Below are positions 25,777 to 33,531 of a stretch of DNA of 64,000 bases, piece by piece. The translations under genes were made by a program, and so were the position numbers. The notes under the pieces are model-generated. The model was given only the letters and a program-made list of their open reading frames with translations. It was not told the DNA's origin and did not search any database. Every line of letters begins with the position of its first letter. Position 1 is the stretch's first letter. Origin of the DNA: Cytophagaceae bacterium (GTDB taxonomy: Bacteria > Bacteroidota > Bacteroidia > Cytophagales > Cyclobacteriaceae); contig CP030886.1 of NCBI GenBank assembly GCA_006969745.1, forward strand, positions 2,329,234 to 2,393,233, in the 5' to 3' direction.

Positions 25777-26901
25777 ATGAGAAGACAACAATTACTATCG
25801 TCGCTAAGTGCACTTATTTTATTTATTGCCGGTGTTGGGTGTTCAGAAGACACGCCGAACAATTCCGACGATAGTTTCGACAGAGAGGCAATGCTTCAAA
25901 ACTGGGCAGATAATATCATTGTGCCGGGATACACATCTTACGTCTCTGAGTTGGTAAGTTTGGAAGCTGCTGTTCAGAGCTTTGCTGATTCTCCATCCAT
26001 CGTGACACTAGAAGACGCCAGAACTGCATGGCTTTCTGCAAATATTGCCTGGCAAAAAGTGGCGATGTTTGAAATAGGGAAGGCAGAGGAACTTAGCCTG
26101 ATCAACTACACCAATATTTACCCAACAAATACCGAAGATTTAATTCAAACCATCCAGTCTGGATCGTATGACCTGACCTCAGTAAATAAGCAAGATGAGC
26201 AAGGCTTTCCGGCCATTGAGTTTCTTCTTTATGGGGTAAAAGAGACTGATCAGGCAATTGTTGATTTGTATTCCCAGGAGATGGCCAACCACCCATACAA
26301 GATTTACATAAATGATCTTGCTGAACGCCTTCGCTTTTTGGCAGAATCAGTACTGACTGACTGGGAAGGGGGCTATCGCGATACATTTGTTTCCAATGAT
26401 GGTTCAGCTTCCACGTCTTCAGTTAACAAACTGGTAAATGATTATCTGTTCTATTACGAGAAACATTTTCGAGCGGGTAAAATTGGTATTCCGGCAGGCA
26501 TATTTTCAGCGAATACGCAACCGGAAAAAGTTGAAGGCCTTTATAGCGGAAAATCGAAAGAACTTTTCCTGACTGGACTGAAGGCATTGCAAGATTTCTT
26601 CAATGGCAAGTCACCTGATTCTAACCTTGCAGTGGAAGGAGAAGGACTAAAATCGTACCTTGACTTTGTTCAAACAGTGAGCGGAGGAGAAAATCTTGGT
26701 GAACTTATCAATTTACAATTTGAGGCTGCAAGAGCTAAGGCTCAATTGCTAGAGGATGATTTTAGCACTCAGGTAGAATCTGATAATAAGCTGATGCTGG
26801 AGACATATGATGAACTTCAAAAGAATGTAGTGAACCTGAAAGTAGACATGCTTCAGGCATTAAACATTCGGGTAGACTTTGTAGATGCCGATGGTGATTA
26901 G
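25777..26901 (+). CDS. Imelysin-family lipoprotein
   Basis: A 374-residue lipoprotein (lipobox GVGC) of the imelysin family, which includes IrpA and the EfeO-related insulin-cleaving proteins linked to iron uptake. Family traits: NWADNIIVPGYTSYVSEL near the N-terminus, the GxHxxE-like region replaced by GFPAIEFLLYG (about 142-152), and the FEAARAKAQLL helix near the end. The His of the classic GxHxxE motif is not present here (FPAIEFL), as in many IrpA-like members. It lies 58 bp after the DUF4856 gene. Confidence 0.87.
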   Translation: MRRQQLLSSLSALILFIAGVGCSEDTPNNSDDSFDREAMLQNWADNIIVPGYTSYVSELVSLEAAVQSFADSPSIVTLEDARTAWLSANIAWQKVAMFEIGKAEELSLINYTNIYPTNTEDLIQTIQSGSYDLTSVNKQDEQGFPAIEFLLYGVKETDQAIVDLYSQEMANHPYKIYINDLAERLRFLAESVLTDWEGGYRDTFVSNDGSASTSSVNKLVNDYLFYYEKHFRAGKIGIPAGIFSANTQPEKVEGLYSGKSKELFLTGLKALQDFFNGKSPDSNLAVEGEGLKSYLDFVQTVSGGENLGELINLQFEAARAKAQLLEDDFSTQVESDNKLMLETYDELQKNVVNLKVDMLQALNIRVDFVDADGD

Positions 26902-26918
26902 GTTGAGCATAATTATGA

Positions 26919-26987
26919 GTCACCCTGAGTTTATTTCAGGGTCTATATCTATGGCCATTAAAGATTCTGAAACAAGTTCAGAATGAC
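26919..26987. repeat. REP-like inverted repeat R1
   Basis: Begins GTCACCCTGAGT and ends AAGTTCAGAATGAC, with two internal hairpins (CCCTGA/TCAGGG and TTCTGAA/TTCAGAA). Its last bases contain the ATG (26983) of the HTTM gene. The sequence is closely related to R3. Confidence 0.8.
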
Positions 26988-28386
26988 CATAATAGACAGA
27001 TATATATCTAAACAAACTAAGGCTGCCCCACTGGCAGTCTTTCGCATTTTCTTTGGTTTGATGATGCTATTGAGCATTGTTCGATTTTGGTCGTATGATT
27101 GGATAGACAAGCTTTACATCAAGCCAAACTTCTATTTTCCCTATTACGGATTTGAATGGGTTCAGCCGCTTGGCAATTATACGTATCTCCTTTTCATCAT
27201 CTGTGGCATATCTGCATTGGGAGTGGCAATTGGCTTCCGCTATCGTCTTTCCATAATCCTTTTTTTCTTCAGTTTCACTTACATAGAGTTGATGGATAAA
27301 ACCACTTATCTCAATCATTATTACTTCATTTGTCTTCTCAGTTTTTTGATGATTTTTTTACCTGCTGGCCAGTATTTTTCGTGGGATGCCCGAAAGACCT
27401 CCAATGATTATGTGCCGCAGTGGAGTATTGATAGCGTGAAATTATTGTTAGGTATTGTCTACTTCTATGCTGGCCTGGCCAAGATAAACTCGGACTGGTT
27501 GGTGAAAGCAATGCCACTAAAAATTTGGCTTCCTGGTAGGTATGATATTCCATTCTTAGGAGATTTTCTTCATCAGGAATGGGTCATTTATGCATTTAGC
27601 TGGGGTGGTGCAATTTACGATCTGTGCATTCCTTTTTTACTTCTATGGAAGCGTACGAGAACACTTGCATTTGTACTCGTGGTGATCTTTCACGTGCTAA
27701 CACGCATCCTTTTTCCGATAGGAATGTTCCCCTACATTATGATTGTAAGCGCGCTGATCTTTTTCGATGCCAGAGTGCATGAACGAATTTTAGGAGCTGT
27801 AAACAAAATAGTTTGTGTCATTTCGAGTGCAACGAGAAATCTTCGCTCAAACAAAGAGAACACTTATAAGGAGAATGGATCTCGTACTGGGTTCGATATG
27901 ACAGTAGATGAAGCAAGAAAAACCCCAGCTTGGAAGCTCACTCTACTCGCTATTTTTTTCACGATTCAAATTCTTTTGCCTTGGCGCTATCTCTTATATC
28001 CGGATGAATTATTCTGGACCGAAGAAGGTTTCCGATTTTCATGGCGAGTGATGCTTATGGAAAAAGCCGGCTATGCCAATTTCAAAATTGTAGACAAAAC
28101 CAACGATGAATTTTTTTTCATAAATAACTCGGATTTTCTTTCGTCTTTTCAGGAAAAACAGATGGCAACTCAGCCTGACTTTATATTACAGTATGCACAT
28201 TACCTTCGCGATCATTTTGCAAGCCAGGGTAAAGAGGTGGAAGTATATGTAGAGAGCTATGTGGCCCTAAATGGTAGAAAAAGCCAACCTTTTATTGACC
28301 CTACGGTTGATCTGACCAAACTTCAAGAATCATTCAAACATAAGACATGGATACTTCCATTCGGAGATGAGATTAAAGGGATATAG
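26983..28386 (+). CDS. HTTM-domain membrane protein (gamma-carboxylase-like)
   Basis: A 467-residue protein with about eight TM segments in the first 270 residues (APLAVFRIFFGLMMLLSIVR, YTYLLFIICGISALGVAIGF, LLLGIVYFYAGLAKINSDW). These are the HTTM (horizontally transferred transmembrane) features, related to vitamin-K-dependent gamma-carboxylase. Residues about 278-307 come from an in-frame REP-like insertion (see R2). The C-terminus has an extra TM and a soluble tail. Bacteroidota HTTM genes are often found beside imelysin and TonB genes in iron loci, but their reaction is unknown. The start ATG lies in repeat R1. The 3' end overlaps the TonB receptor gene by 20 bp. Confidence 0.85.
   Translation: MTIIDRYISKQTKAAPLAVFRIFFGLMMLLSIVRFWSYDWIDKLYIKPNFYFPYYGFEWVQPLGNYTYLLFIICGISALGVAIGFRYRLSIILFFFSFTYIELMDKTTYLNHYYFICLLSFLMIFLPAGQYFSWDARKTSNDYVPQWSIDSVKLLLGIVYFYAGLAKINSDWLVKAMPLKIWLPGRYDIPFLGDFLHQEWVIYAFSWGGAIYDLCIPFLLLWKRTRTLAFVLVVIFHVLTRILFPIGMFPYIMIVSALIFFDARVHERILGAVNKIVCVISSATRNLRSNKENTYKENGSRTGFDMTVDEARKTPAWKLTLLAIFFTIQILLPWRYLLYPDELFWTEEGFRFSWRVMLMEKAGYANFKIVDKTNDEFFFINNSDFLSSFQEKQMATQPDFILQYAHYLRDHFASQGKEVEVYVESYVALNGRKSQPFIDPTVDLTKLQESFKHKTWILPFGDEIKGI
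27817..27902. repeat. REP-like inverted repeat R2 inside the HTTM gene
   Basis: Left end GTCATTTCGAGTGCAACGAG, right end GTACTGGGTTCGATATGAC; imperfect inverted repeats. It is read through in frame as a hydrophilic stretch (VISSATRNLRSNKENTYKEN and on to GFDM) between the membrane core and C-terminal part of the HTTM protein. Confidence 0.7.
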
Positions 28387-30838
28387 CATATCGATACTAT
28401 TGATTCTTGTGACTTTCACATCGATGGCACAGTATACTTTGTCAGGAAATATCATTGATGCTCACAGTAAGCAACCAATTGCCAATGCAGAGATCTATGA
28501 TCGAAACAGCAGCCAGCTGGCTTCAACTGATCAGACAGGTTACTTTGAGCTGAATAACCTGAAAGAAGGGAAGCACCAGGTCGTGATTATGTCTTTGGAA
28601 TATCAGACATTAGAGCAGGAGGTCGAAATCACGAGCAATCAAAACATTACGATTCCGATGGAGGAATTTCAGCAAGAACTTTCTGAGGTGGTCATCAGCC
28701 AGCGACGAGAAGAGATTTTTGCACTCACACGCTTGCAACCTGTGGAGGGCACTGCTATTTATGCAGGAAAGAAAACTGAAGTAATCCTGCTGGATCAGCT
28801 GGTAGCCAATGCAGCTACCAATAACCCAAGACAGATATATTCGCAAGTTGTTGGGTTGAATATTTATGAAAGTAATGATGCCGGCTTGCAACTCAATGTT
28901 GGCGGACGCGGGCTTGATCCTAACAGAACATCAAATTTCAACACCAGACAAAATGGGTATGACATTAGTGCTGATGTGCTGGGATACCCGGAAAGCTACT
29001 ATACACCGCCTTCAGAAGCGTTAAGTCAAATTCAGGTAGTACGAGGGGCAGCCTCTCTTCAGTATGGAACCCAATTCGGTGGGCTGATCAATTTCAAAAT
29101 GAAGCCGCCATCCAATAAGCCTATTGAGTTCGTATCACGGCAATCGATTGGGTCATTTGGCCTCTACAATACTTATAATTCACTAAGCGGAACAGTTGGT
29201 AAGTTTTCATACTTCACCTATCTAAATTATAAATCAGGTGATGGATTCAGGCCGAATTCTGAATTCGAATCAACCAATTACTTCGGAAGCATTGGTTATG
29301 AATTTACAGAACGAACCTCTGCCACTTTTGAGTTTACTTCACTGAATTACCTTGCTCAGCAGCCCGGCGGCCTGACTGACGCTCAATTCAAATCCAATCC
29401 AAATTTTAGTAACCGATCACGAAATTGGTTTGAAGTGAATTGGAAGCTATACGCGCTAAAATTCAAGCATAAACTGACAACTCGTAGCGATTTTAGTGTT
29501 TCCCTATTTGCACTTGATGCTGGTCGAAATGCACTTGGATTTAGAGGCGATCCGCGTGAGTTAAATCAAAACCCTATTTTGCAGGAGGATGAACAGGACG
29601 CCGACGGAAGCTATTTTTTTTCCAGAGATCTGATAAAAGGGACATTTAAAAATTGGGGCGTGGAGACACGATACCTTACGCGCTATTCTTTCGGTGGAAA
29701 GGACGCGGTGTTCCTTGTTGGCTCCAAATATTATCGGGCAAATAACACAAGCATACAAGGACCGGGAAGCAGAGAAACAGATGCAGATTTTAACCCGGCA
29801 ATAGACGAAAATCCGGACTACATCAACCAGTCGAATTTTCAGTTCCCCAACAGGAATCTGGCTGTGTTTGGTGAAAATATCATTTTTTTAAATGACAGAC
29901 TTTCTATCACTCCCGGATTCAGATATGAGTACATCAAAACGGAGAGCCGCGGCACATACAATAGAGAGGGAATCGACCTAGCAGGCAATGTGCAACCACT
30001 TGGAGATACTACAGATAATCGAATTTTTGACCGATCATTTTTACTCTTTGGAATTGGAGCTAGCTATGAGCCTAACGAGCAGTTGGAAATTTATAGCAAC
30101 ATCTCCCAAAATTATCGCTCGGTAACGTTCAGTGACATTAGAGTGACCAACCCCACGTTTATCATAGATCCTGAAATATCAGATGAAAAAGGCTTCACTT
30201 TTGATGTAGGAGCAAGGGGTAGGTGGCGTGAGCTTATTTCGTTTGATATCGGCGCATATGGAATTTTGTATGACGATCGTATCGGTATTATTCTTGACGA
30301 TCGAGCAAACCGGGTAAGGGGAAATATCGGGACTGCTTTGATTGTTGGTTTTGAGGCCTTCACCGACTGGAATTTGGCTAAAAGCCTGAAATTACGATCC
30401 ACCAGCTATAAGCTCAACTGGTTTGTAAATGCTGCAATCACAGATTCAAAATATTTGACCTCCGACGAAAACAATGTAGAAGGGAAAAAGGTAGAGTTTA
30501 TTCCTCTGATTAATCTTAAAACAGGCCTTCGTTTCGGGTACAAAAACCTGTTGGGGAGTTTACAATTCACGCATTTATCGGAGCAATACACAGATGTTGA
30601 GAACTCTTCGATTCCTCATGATGGTGACAGTAGAAATGGACTCATTGGAGAGATCCCTTCCTATTCAATTATGGATCTTTCATTTTCCTATAGCTACAAA
30701 AAATTCAAAGTAGAATCCGGGGTAAACAATCTCCTAAATGAAAAGTATTTTACAAGGAGAGCTACCGGATATCCTGGTCCGGGAATCATCCCTTCAGAGC
30801 CTAGAAATTATTACCTAACTGTTCAATTTAAGATTTAA
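28367..30838 (+). CDS. TonB-dependent receptor, FecA-like, probable iron chelate uptake
   Basis: An 823-residue outer-membrane receptor: signal peptide ending SMAQ, a carboxypeptidase-regulatory-like domain (about 22-105, YTLSGNIIDAHSKQPIANAE), a plug (about 130-235, with LNVGGRGLDPNRTSNFNTRQ and LSQIQVVRGAASLQYGTQFG) and a 22-strand barrel ending in YYLTVQFKI. The plug pattern resembles FecA-type ferric-citrate receptors. It starts at an ATG inside the end of the HTTM gene and ends in a 1-bp overlap with the next gene, so both are translationally coupled. Iron cargo is inferred from gene context and the upstream operator. Confidence 0.9.
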   Translation: MRLKGYSISILLILVTFTSMAQYTLSGNIIDAHSKQPIANAEIYDRNSSQLASTDQTGYFELNNLKEGKHQVVIMSLEYQTLEQEVEITSNQNITIPMEEFQQELSEVVISQRREEIFALTRLQPVEGTAIYAGKKTEVILLDQLVANAATNNPRQIYSQVVGLNIYESNDAGLQLNVGGRGLDPNRTSNFNTRQNGYDISADVLGYPESYYTPPSEALSQIQVVRGAASLQYGTQFGGLINFKMKPPSNKPIEFVSRQSIGSFGLYNTYNSLSGTVGKFSYFTYLNYKSGDGFRPNSEFESTNYFGSIGYEFTERTSATFEFTSLNYLAQQPGGLTDAQFKSNPNFSNRSRNWFEVNWKLYALKFKHKLTTRSDFSVSLFALDAGRNALGFRGDPRELNQNPILQEDEQDADGSYFFSRDLIKGTFKNWGVETRYLTRYSFGGKDAVFLVGSKYYRANNTSIQGPGSRETDADFNPAIDENPDYINQSNFQFPNRNLAVFGENIIFLNDRLSITPGFRYEYIKTESRGTYNREGIDLAGNVQPLGDTTDNRIFDRSFLLFGIGASYEPNEQLEIYSNISQNYRSVTFSDIRVTNPTFIIDPEISDEKGFTFDVGARGRWRELISFDIGAYGILYDDRIGIILDDRANRVRGNIGTALIVGFEAFTDWNLAKSLKLRSTSYKLNWFVNAAITDSKYLTSDENNVEGKKVEFIPLINLKTGLRFGYKNLLGSLQFTHLSEQYTDVENSSIPHDGDSRNGLIGEIPSYSIMDLSFSYSYKKFKVESGVNNLLNEKYFTRRATGYPGPGIIPSEPRNYYLTVQFKI

Positions 30839-31287
30839 TGAGATATCTGTTTCTATTGCTAATACTATGTATCGCCTGCTCAACTAAACCTGAAAAGAAA
30901 GAAGTGGAAGAGTACCCGGTACTGGAAACGATGGGTTATTATCAACGATTTTCACATAAGCTTTGGTTGGCAGGGAAAAATGAAAACTGGGAGCTTGCGG
31001 ACTTCTACACCCATGAACTGGAAGAAGTAACCGAGAATCTGATTGGAGGAGATGTAATCCACGACGACTACAATTTGAGCAACCTTTCAGAGGCCATGCT
31101 CATGCCTAAAATTGAAAAGGTGGAAGAAGCCATTCGACAGAAAAATGAAGTGCTTTTTCTTGAGAACTATGAGCTAATGATCAGTTCGTGCAATCTGTGT
31201 CACAACGCAACCAAGCACAACTTCATCAAGATCACCATACCCAATGACTCTACCATTTGGAATCAGGATTTCTCAACAACTGATTGA
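30838..31287 (+). CDS. Small lipoprotein with a CxxCH motif
   Basis: A 149-residue lipoprotein (MRYLFLLLILCIAC). The mature region is helical and acidic, and near the C-terminus has SCNLCHNATKHNFIK, a CxxCH that could attach one haem c; a distal Met candidate is not obvious. It could alternatively bind iron. The start ATG overlaps the receptor's TAA stop, so it belongs to the operon. Repeat R3 starts 5 bp after its stop codon. I know no name for the family. Confidence 0.75.
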   Translation: MRYLFLLLILCIACSTKPEKKEVEEYPVLETMGYYQRFSHKLWLAGKNENWELADFYTHELEEVTENLIGGDVIHDDYNLSNLSEAMLMPKIEKVEEAIRQKNEVLFLENYELMISSCNLCHNATKHNFIKITIPNDSTIWNQDFSTTD

Positions 31288-31291
31288 GTAA

Positions 31292-31343
31292 GTCACCCTG
31301 AACATGTTTCAGGGTCTAGATGCTGAAACAAGTTCAGCATGAC
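31292..31343. repeat. REP-like inverted repeat R3
   Basis: Starts GTCACCCTGAACATGTTTCA and ends AAGTTCAGCATGAC, with hairpins CCCTGAAC/GTTTCAGGG and GCTGAA/TTCAGC. Nearly the same as R1 and placed just after the operon's last stop codon, where it may stabilise the 3' end of the mRNA. Confidence 0.8.
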
Positions 31344-31399
31344 TTAAAAGCTGTTATTTTTTGCCCATTCCGACAAAATGCCTGGCGCCGCTGGCGACC

Positions 31400-31418
31400 A
31401 TTTAGAATTAGTCTAAAT
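31400..31418. promoter_or_regulatory. Operator-like palindrome, site C
   Basis: TTTAGAATTAGTCTAAA with an extra A/T pair outside: arms ATTTAGA and TCTAAAT. It lies just upstream of the -33 element at 31423. Confidence 0.65.
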
Positions 31419-31422
31419 AAGC

Positions 31423-31453
31423 TTGCGCAAATGAACTTTCAACAGTACGTTTG
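31423..31453 (+). promoter_or_regulatory. Promoter of the small-protein/ferritin group
   Basis: TTG (-33, 31423-31425), a 20-bp spacer and TACGTTTG (-7, 31446-31453): near-perfect Bacteroidota promoter. Transcription should start near 31460, inside site D. Confidence 0.7.
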
Positions 31454-31459
31454 CATTCT

Positions 31460-31478
31460 ATTTAGAATGTATCTAAAT
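31460..31478. promoter_or_regulatory. Operator-like palindrome, site D
   Basis: TTTAGAATGTATCTAAA with an outer A/T pair; centre 60 bp from site C. It covers the predicted transcription start, so sites C and D bracket the promoter. Confidence 0.65.
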
Positions 31479-31489
31479 AAGAAGAATTG

Positions 31490-31675
31490 ATGAGTAGAAT
31501 CCCTGTTGAATTACCTGTTTCTAAGCTTTATGAAGAGCACCTTCTAAAGAAAAAGAAGAAGGGTAAGAAACTGAAAGATGAGTGCTGTTTCAAGTACATG
31601 AAAAAGAAGGGAAAATACTGCAAATCATGTCCCACATTATACGCAATGTGCCAAAATGCAGGAAGAGATTTATAG
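31490..31675 (+). CDS. Small basic Cys-rich protein, function unknown
   Basis: A 61-residue protein: MSRIPVELPVSKLYEEHLLK, a run of lysines, then CCFKYMKKKGKYCKSCP and a final Cys (five Cys in about 20 residues). The Cys pattern could hold a metal or an Fe-S cluster. The first gene after a promoter flanked by two operator-like palindromes, so it is probably the most tightly iron-controlled gene here. The ATG at 31490 is preferred to a TTG one codon earlier. It overlaps the next gene by 20 bp. Confidence 0.7.
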   Translation: MSRIPVELPVSKLYEEHLLKKKKKGKKLKDECCFKYMKKKGKYCKSCPTLYAMCQNAGRDL

Positions 31676-31991
31676 AACAAAAAGTGCGTCAATCGCCCAA
31701 TGTGAGCTAACAGATAGCTTTCTTTTGACATTTGATCAGGAGGAAATTCAGTTTAAGCTGTGTGATCTGTTTGCTTTCCGAAAGCGAATTATGGCTTTTG
31801 ACATTATGGAATTGCTTGAAAGTTCTGCTCCTGATGTTGAAGTTGTTCATTTACCTCATTGCGATCGATTCTTGCTTTTGAGTCTGCGGGAGATACTGCA
31901 ATTTAGAGAGCTTCTAAACGGAACGTTCGATACCTTAGCACTGAACAGTGCAATTCAGAAGATTCTACGCAAGAACGTATTCAACTTTTGA
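31656..31991 (+). CDS. Hypothetical 111-residue protein of the ferritin operon
   Basis: A soluble protein without signal peptide: SIAQCELTDSFLLTFDQEEI, CDLFAFRKRIMAFDIMELL, then HLPHCDRFLLLSLREILQF. It has three Cys and one His-Cys pair. The order of elements looks like one small alpha/beta domain. I recognise no family with confidence. It starts inside the end of the Cys-rich gene and ends 38 bp before ferritin, so the three form one unit. A role in iron handling is inferred from context only. Confidence 0.65.
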   Translation: MQEEIYRTKSASIAQCELTDSFLLTFDQEEIQFKLCDLFAFRKRIMAFDIMELLESSAPDVEVVHLPHCDRFLLLSLREILQFRELLNGTFDTLALNSAIQKILRKNVFNF

Positions 31992-32029
31992 TTGGTTGAA
32001 TTTAATAAGCTAGAAGAACAGAACTTGAT

Positions 32030-32557
32030 ATGAAAGATATTTTAAGAAGACATCACGTACTCAAAGATGAGATTGTTGATATCATCAATCGACAAATAAA
32101 AATGGAAGCACATTCCTCAGCTGCATACCTTGCGCTGGCTGCATGGTGTGATGTAAGAGGATATGATAATAGTGCTGAATTCTTCTTTAAGCAGTCTGAA
32201 GAAGAGCGCAAGCATCAACTGAAACTTTTCCATTACCTGTGCGATATGGAATGTGATGCAGTTTCGCCAACGGTGGGAGAAAGCCAGCATGACTTTGGCT
32301 CTTTAAGAGAAGTATTCGAAAAAGCACTGGAGCATGAAATTGCAGTTTCGGACTCGATTCATGAAATCGTAGGTGAGTGTAGGAAATACAACGACATAGC
32401 TACGGAGGAATTCATGAGATGGTTTGTTCAGGAGCAAATCGAAGAAGAATACATTGCTAGAAGAGCACTCGAGCTATTTGATGTACTTGGAGAAGACAAG
32501 ATCGCACTTGGAATGTTCGAGGAGCGAATTCTTGGAATAGAGTACGAACCAGGGTGA
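32030..32557 (+). CDS. ftnA: Ferritin (non-haem iron storage)
   Basis: A 175-residue ferritin forming a 24-mer shell that oxidises and stores iron. The four-helix ferroxidase ligands are visible: Glu in IKMEAHSSAAYLAL, Glu-x-x-His in SEEERKHQLKLF, Glu in LEHEIAVSDSIHE and Gln/Glu in FVQEQIEEEYIAR. No haem-binding Met pattern of bacterioferritin is evident. It is the third gene after the double-operator promoter. Iron-storage genes are usually induced by iron while uptake genes are repressed, so sharing one operator type with uptake genes is unexpected. Confidence 0.93.
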   Translation: MKDILRRHHVLKDEIVDIINRQIKMEAHSSAAYLALAAWCDVRGYDNSAEFFFKQSEEERKHQLKLFHYLCDMECDAVSPTVGESQHDFGSLREVFEKALEHEIAVSDSIHEIVGECRKYNDIATEEFMRWFVQEQIEEEYIARRALELFDVLGEDKIALGMFEERILGIEYEPG

Positions 32558-32580
32558 TTTAAGCCACACAAAAAGATATA

Positions 32581-32611
32581 AAGGCTTCCTAATTAGGAAG
32601 CCTTTTTTGGT
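32581..32611. terminator. Terminator between ferritin and the M15 peptidase gene
   Basis: Gap-free palindrome with arms AAGGCTTCCTAA and TTAGGAAGCCTT (32581-32604), followed by T residues. It serves the convergent genes on both sides. Confidence 0.88.
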
Positions 32612-32612
32612 T

Positions 32613-33527
32613 TTACCACCTTGCCCTGGATCCACGAACATCTACATGAATGAAACCATTATGTCTGCTGTTCTTGCGATAGAAGCCTAATCCGCCTACG
32701 AACTTCGAATACCTATCCTTTGAGTATTCACTCTCTACGATGTTGAAAAAAATTCGAACATCCTGTTCATCAATTCGACCATCTTTGTTGAGGTCGTCCA
32801 TGCTTCCGTCTTTGTTTTGATCAATGAAAATATCAGCAGCTCCTCCGTAAACATGACGACTGTATTGCACATTTTTAATTGATTTATTGTAGAAGGGTGT
32901 TCGGTAGCCACTAATAAATCCGAATGTTTCGATGGCATAGCCCTTTTCATTCACGCGCTCCAGAATGAATTCCAGTTTAAGTAATAAGCGCTCCCTCACG
33001 ATCAAGTACTTTGGCGGACCGCCAGCTTGTTTGCAAATGAACTGCTTCAGTGTAAAGTGAGGTGACAACTTCAGGTCTTGATTTGATGTGGTTACTTCAA
33101 ACAAACCTTTTGGGGCATTATAAATTGGATTTCCTCTTAATGGTTGAGCCGGATAATTACCAATCCGATATCCGTTCAAGTATTCACCTTTCATTTGACT
33201 TAAAGGTGTAAGCACAAGAATGTTGACCGTTATTGCCTTACCGTCTTTGTTAGACACGCTAGCTATGTAAGCTCCTGGCGAATTCGGAGCCTTGAGCTTC
33301 CATCTGGTATTAAAAGAAGTAGCGTTAACAGCTACTTCCGAGCTACTTACAGTGATAGCCTCAGTACTGCTGATCACAATTTCAGCGCCGGGCATCACGA
33401 AGGTAGAAAATATGCGATATGGATTCAGCTCTCCATTGATTGTAACAGTAAATCCTGCCCGCTGACTATCATAAGCGAAGGAATGTGACGAAAGAATGAA
33501 GACAATAAAAAACGTAAGTATTCTCAT
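32613..33527 (-). CDS. M15-type D,D-peptidase with a calcium-loop insertion
   Basis: A 304-residue exported protein: signal peptide (MRILTFFIVFILSSHSFA), an Ig-like beta region (about 20-115), then an M15/VanY-like peptidase domain (about 155-304). The zinc site is readable as SRHVYGGAADIFID (HxxxxxxD) and GFIHVDVRG (HxD). Between them sits DQNKDGSMDD then NKDGRIDEQD, two DxNxDG-type loops as in dockerin or EF-hand proteins. Predicted to trim peptide cross-bridges in peptidoglycan, perhaps in a calcium-dependent way. It lies 4 bp after the L,D-transpeptidase gene and is probably co-transcribed. Confidence 0.85.
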   Translation of the reverse strand: MRILTFFIVFILSSHSFAYDSQRAGFTVTINGELNPYRIFSTFVMPGAEIVISSTEAITVSSSEVAVNATSFNTRWKLKAPNSPGAYIASVSNKDGKAITVNILVLTPLSQMKGEYLNGYRIGNYPAQPLRGNPIYNAPKGLFEVTTSNQDLKLSPHFTLKQFICKQAGGPPKYLIVRERLLLKLEFILERVNEKGYAIETFGFISGYRTPFYNKSIKNVQYSRHVYGGAADIFIDQNKDGSMDDLNKDGRIDEQDVRIFFNIVESEYSKDRYSKFVGGLGFYRKNSRHNGFIHVDVRGSRARW

Positions 33528-33531
33528 GATA

